Shown: positions 63,501-64,000 of the stretch, in pieces | How positions within the stretch are numbered: position 1 is the first letter of the stretch | Layout: every line of letters begins with the position of its first letter | Source: JBAXPV01 sp037132075 | GTDB lineage: Bacteria; Bacteroidota; Bacteroidia; Bacteroidales; CAIXZF01 | DNA: 64,000 nt | Reading direction: 5' to 3' | NCBI GenBank assembly: GCA_037132075.1 | Contig: JBAXPV010000019.1 | Span: 17,394 to 81,393, forward strand | Translations under genes and position numbers: made by a program | Notes under the pieces: model-generated | What the model was told of the DNA's origin: nothing | The model's input: the letters and a program-made list of their open reading frames with translations, nothing else | Database searches by the model: none

Positions 63501-64000
63501 GCTACACCGGTCAATGCAGGCGCAACACCTGTTTATCAGTGGTATTTAGGCGCAACACCGGTCGGCAGCAACAGCGCGACTTACAGCTATTCACCGTCGA
63601 ATGGCGATCAGTTACATGTGGTTTTGACTTCAAATGCAGTTTGCCCAACAGATAATCCAGCCACATCGAACACCCTAACGATGACGGTAAATTCCAATTT
63701 GCCTGTCAGTGTAGGTATTGCAGCCAGTGCAAATCCCGTCTGCTCAGGAACTTCGGTTACCTATACGGCAACGCCTGTTAATGGAGGCGCAACACCTGTT
63801 TATCAGTGGTATTTAGGCGCAACACCGGTCGGCAGCAACAGCGCGACTTACAGCTATTCACCGTCGAATGGCGATCAGTTACATGTGGTTTTGACTTCAA
63901 ATGCAGTTTGCCCAACAGATAATCCAGCCACATCGAACACCCTAACGATGACGGTAAATTCCAATTTGCCTGTCAGTGTAGGTATTGCAGCCAGTGCAAA
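60564..64000 (+). CDS. Secreted M6-type metalloprotease with PKD and Ig-like repeats (3' end outside window)
   Basis: An open frame of at least 1145 codons runs off the window. A signal peptide of about 25 residues (ending NPAQA) is followed by a pro-region and a metallopeptidase domain with the zinc site HEMFHTFGAPDLYH (H324, H328, with E325 catalytic), typical of the M6 family. Then come a PKD domain (about 519-606), a jelly-roll domain (about 612-783), a second PKD (about 784-864; WTFGDGGTSTLQNPTHQYL) and 89-residue repeats. It is probably a type IX substrate that degrades extracellular protein; its C-terminal sorting domain would be beyond the window. Confidence 0.88.
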   Translation, partial: MRIKFAPPLILVLCFLFYFSNPAQAAYLKNVAVKVTQPNGKELSLFVTGDEYYQRLHDAQDYTILKNSEGWYVYATLQDGIIVPGDMIIGQGDPKDMGVKPGLKISPEKWKQLRDEFWKNTPQAKISDVPLNLNTGTVNNLVVFIRFSDQTAFGENFNYYDSIFNYNVAGVNSMYNYFKEVSYNNMTVTSTFYPSPSGSLVLSYQDLLHARSYFMPYDVNTNTNGYQNDSERTTREHNLLRAAVTYIASQVPVGLNLDFNGDGLIDNVCFIVRGGTTAWSTLLWPHRWSVYTTPAVYVNGKQLYDFNLQLEDFLPGSGVGVLAHEMFHTFGAPDLYHYVSNGISPVGYWDIMENNFNPPQHMSAFMKFKYGGWIASVPAITLPGTYTLNPLTSSTNNCYKIASAASSTEYFMLEYRKKSGIFENSLPGSGLIIYRINTLAGSGNAGGPPDEVYVYRPGGTTSANGTNSNAFFNSTVGRVTFNDASNPRDFLSNNANAGINIYNIGTAGSTISFQVGFSPIASFSASALVSCISQTITLTDNSSGTITGRSWTFAPNNVVYVGGTNANSQNPQVQFTSAGTYTVSLTITSASGNNTMTKSNYITISSPTATPFNENFESGSFSTNAWTLNNIDGDTTWSFKTGNLGNGSNSKSIWIEFYYYSNIGQIDELVSPPITLPATGTAKLKFKVAYRPYSAIYHDSLKVAIYTSCGATLAAIPYKKGDGTLATGAILGSPFIPSAASDWRADSIDLSSYMGQDVVVKFIAVNGYGNNLYLDDVNLVSVSTSVVSNFTANTTSICQNGSVSFTDQSTGTPTSWAWTFGDGGTSTLQNPTHQYLTSGIKTVSLTVTNSGGSNTMTKTNYIVVNPNLPVSVSIAASANPVCSGTSVTYTATPVNAGSSPIYQWYLGATPVGSNSTTYSYSPSNGDQLHVVLTSNAVCPTDNPATSNTLTMTVNSNLPVSVGIAASANPVCSGNSVTYTATPVNAGATPVYQWYLGATPVGSNSATYSYSPSNGDQLHVVLTSNAVCPTDNPATSNTLTMTVNSNLPVSVGIAASANPVCSGTSVTYTATPVNGGATPVYQWYLGATPVGSNSATYSYSPSNGDQLHVVLTSNAVCPTDNPATSNTLTMTVNSNLPVSVGIAASA
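63157..64000 (+). repeat. Tandem 267-bp repeats within the metalloprotease gene
   Basis: Repeat units of exactly 267 bp (89 codons) begin at 63157, 63424, 63691 and 63958 (the last cut off). Each unit encodes an Ig-like domain starting NLPVSVxIAASANPVCSG and containing YQWYLGATPVGSNS. The second half of units 2 and 3 is identical at DNA level, pointing to recent expansion or gene conversion. The number of copies may differ from the assembly. Confidence 0.92.

Noticed and set aside
63157..64000. CRISPR-like or noncoding tandem array
   Set aside because: The repeat length is a multiple of three, the frame stays open, and each unit encodes an Ig-like domain.

Overview
The window is a Bacteroidota chromosome segment, most likely from an anaerobic Bacteroidales-type organism. 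Supporting signs are a TonB-dependent receptor, a type IX secretion C-terminal sorting domain, a GldE-like CNNM protein, PBP2-RodA, and promoter-like sites of the Bacteroidota form TAnnTTTG with an upstream TTG. All functions are read from protein sequence and gene order; no database search was run.

Layout. (1) 1-3880: the 3' end of a TonB-dependent receptor, a strong hairpin terminator and an orphan multi-PAS hybrid histidine kinase. (2) 3881-8460: an accessory patch with hicAB, a DUF6155-like protein, a class II Fic protein, an unknown protein and three gene remnants (a HicB tail, a HigA-like antitoxin fragment and a DUF6155-like tail). It ends at tRNA-Phe(GAA), and two related hairpins in opposite orientation bracket it. 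(3) 8600-28994: housekeeping genes. These are coaX with an envelope/lptC operon, a CNNM protein, a methylmalonyl-CoA epimerase/biotin-dependent carboxylase cluster, a TMTC-like membrane TPR protein, a LuxE-like protein, mrdA-rodA, a SurA/PpiD-type foldase, aat, a fused oligopeptide ABC ATPase and a ComF-family protein. (4) 29054-54334: twenty genes, all on the minus strand and tightly packed, described below. (5) 54569-64000: a GT39-like glycosyltransferase, a LamG/T9SS protein, an MBOAT plus SGNH-like acyltransferase pair, and a secreted M6-type metalloprotease with PKD and 89-residue tandem repeats that runs off the window end.

The main result is region 4, which reads as a nearly complete anaerobic 4-hydroxybenzoyl-CoA/benzoyl-CoA degradation island. 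A molybdenum hydroxylase with the diagnostic [4Fe-4S] cysteine spacing of 4-hydroxybenzoyl-CoA reductase (hcrB plus a fused hcrC-hcrA) would make benzoyl-CoA, helped by XdhC- and MocA-type cofactor genes. An ATP-dependent class I benzoyl-CoA reductase in the order bcrC-B-A-D would dearomatize it. Dch, Had and Oah (BamA) would hydrate, oxidize and open the ring. A 3-hydroxyacyl-CoA dehydrogenase/enoyl-CoA hydratase fusion, two thiolases, a glutaryl-CoA dehydrogenase and an SDR would carry the chain to acetyl-CoA. An ADP-forming acyl-CoA synthetase, a PanE-like reductase and a single-subunit 2-hydroxyacyl-CoA dehydratase-like protein with its activator are embedded with unassigned roles. A promoter covered by an inverted repeat lies upstream of bcrC. 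No transporter, dedicated regulator, ferredoxin or AMP-forming benzoate-CoA ligase is visible in the window.
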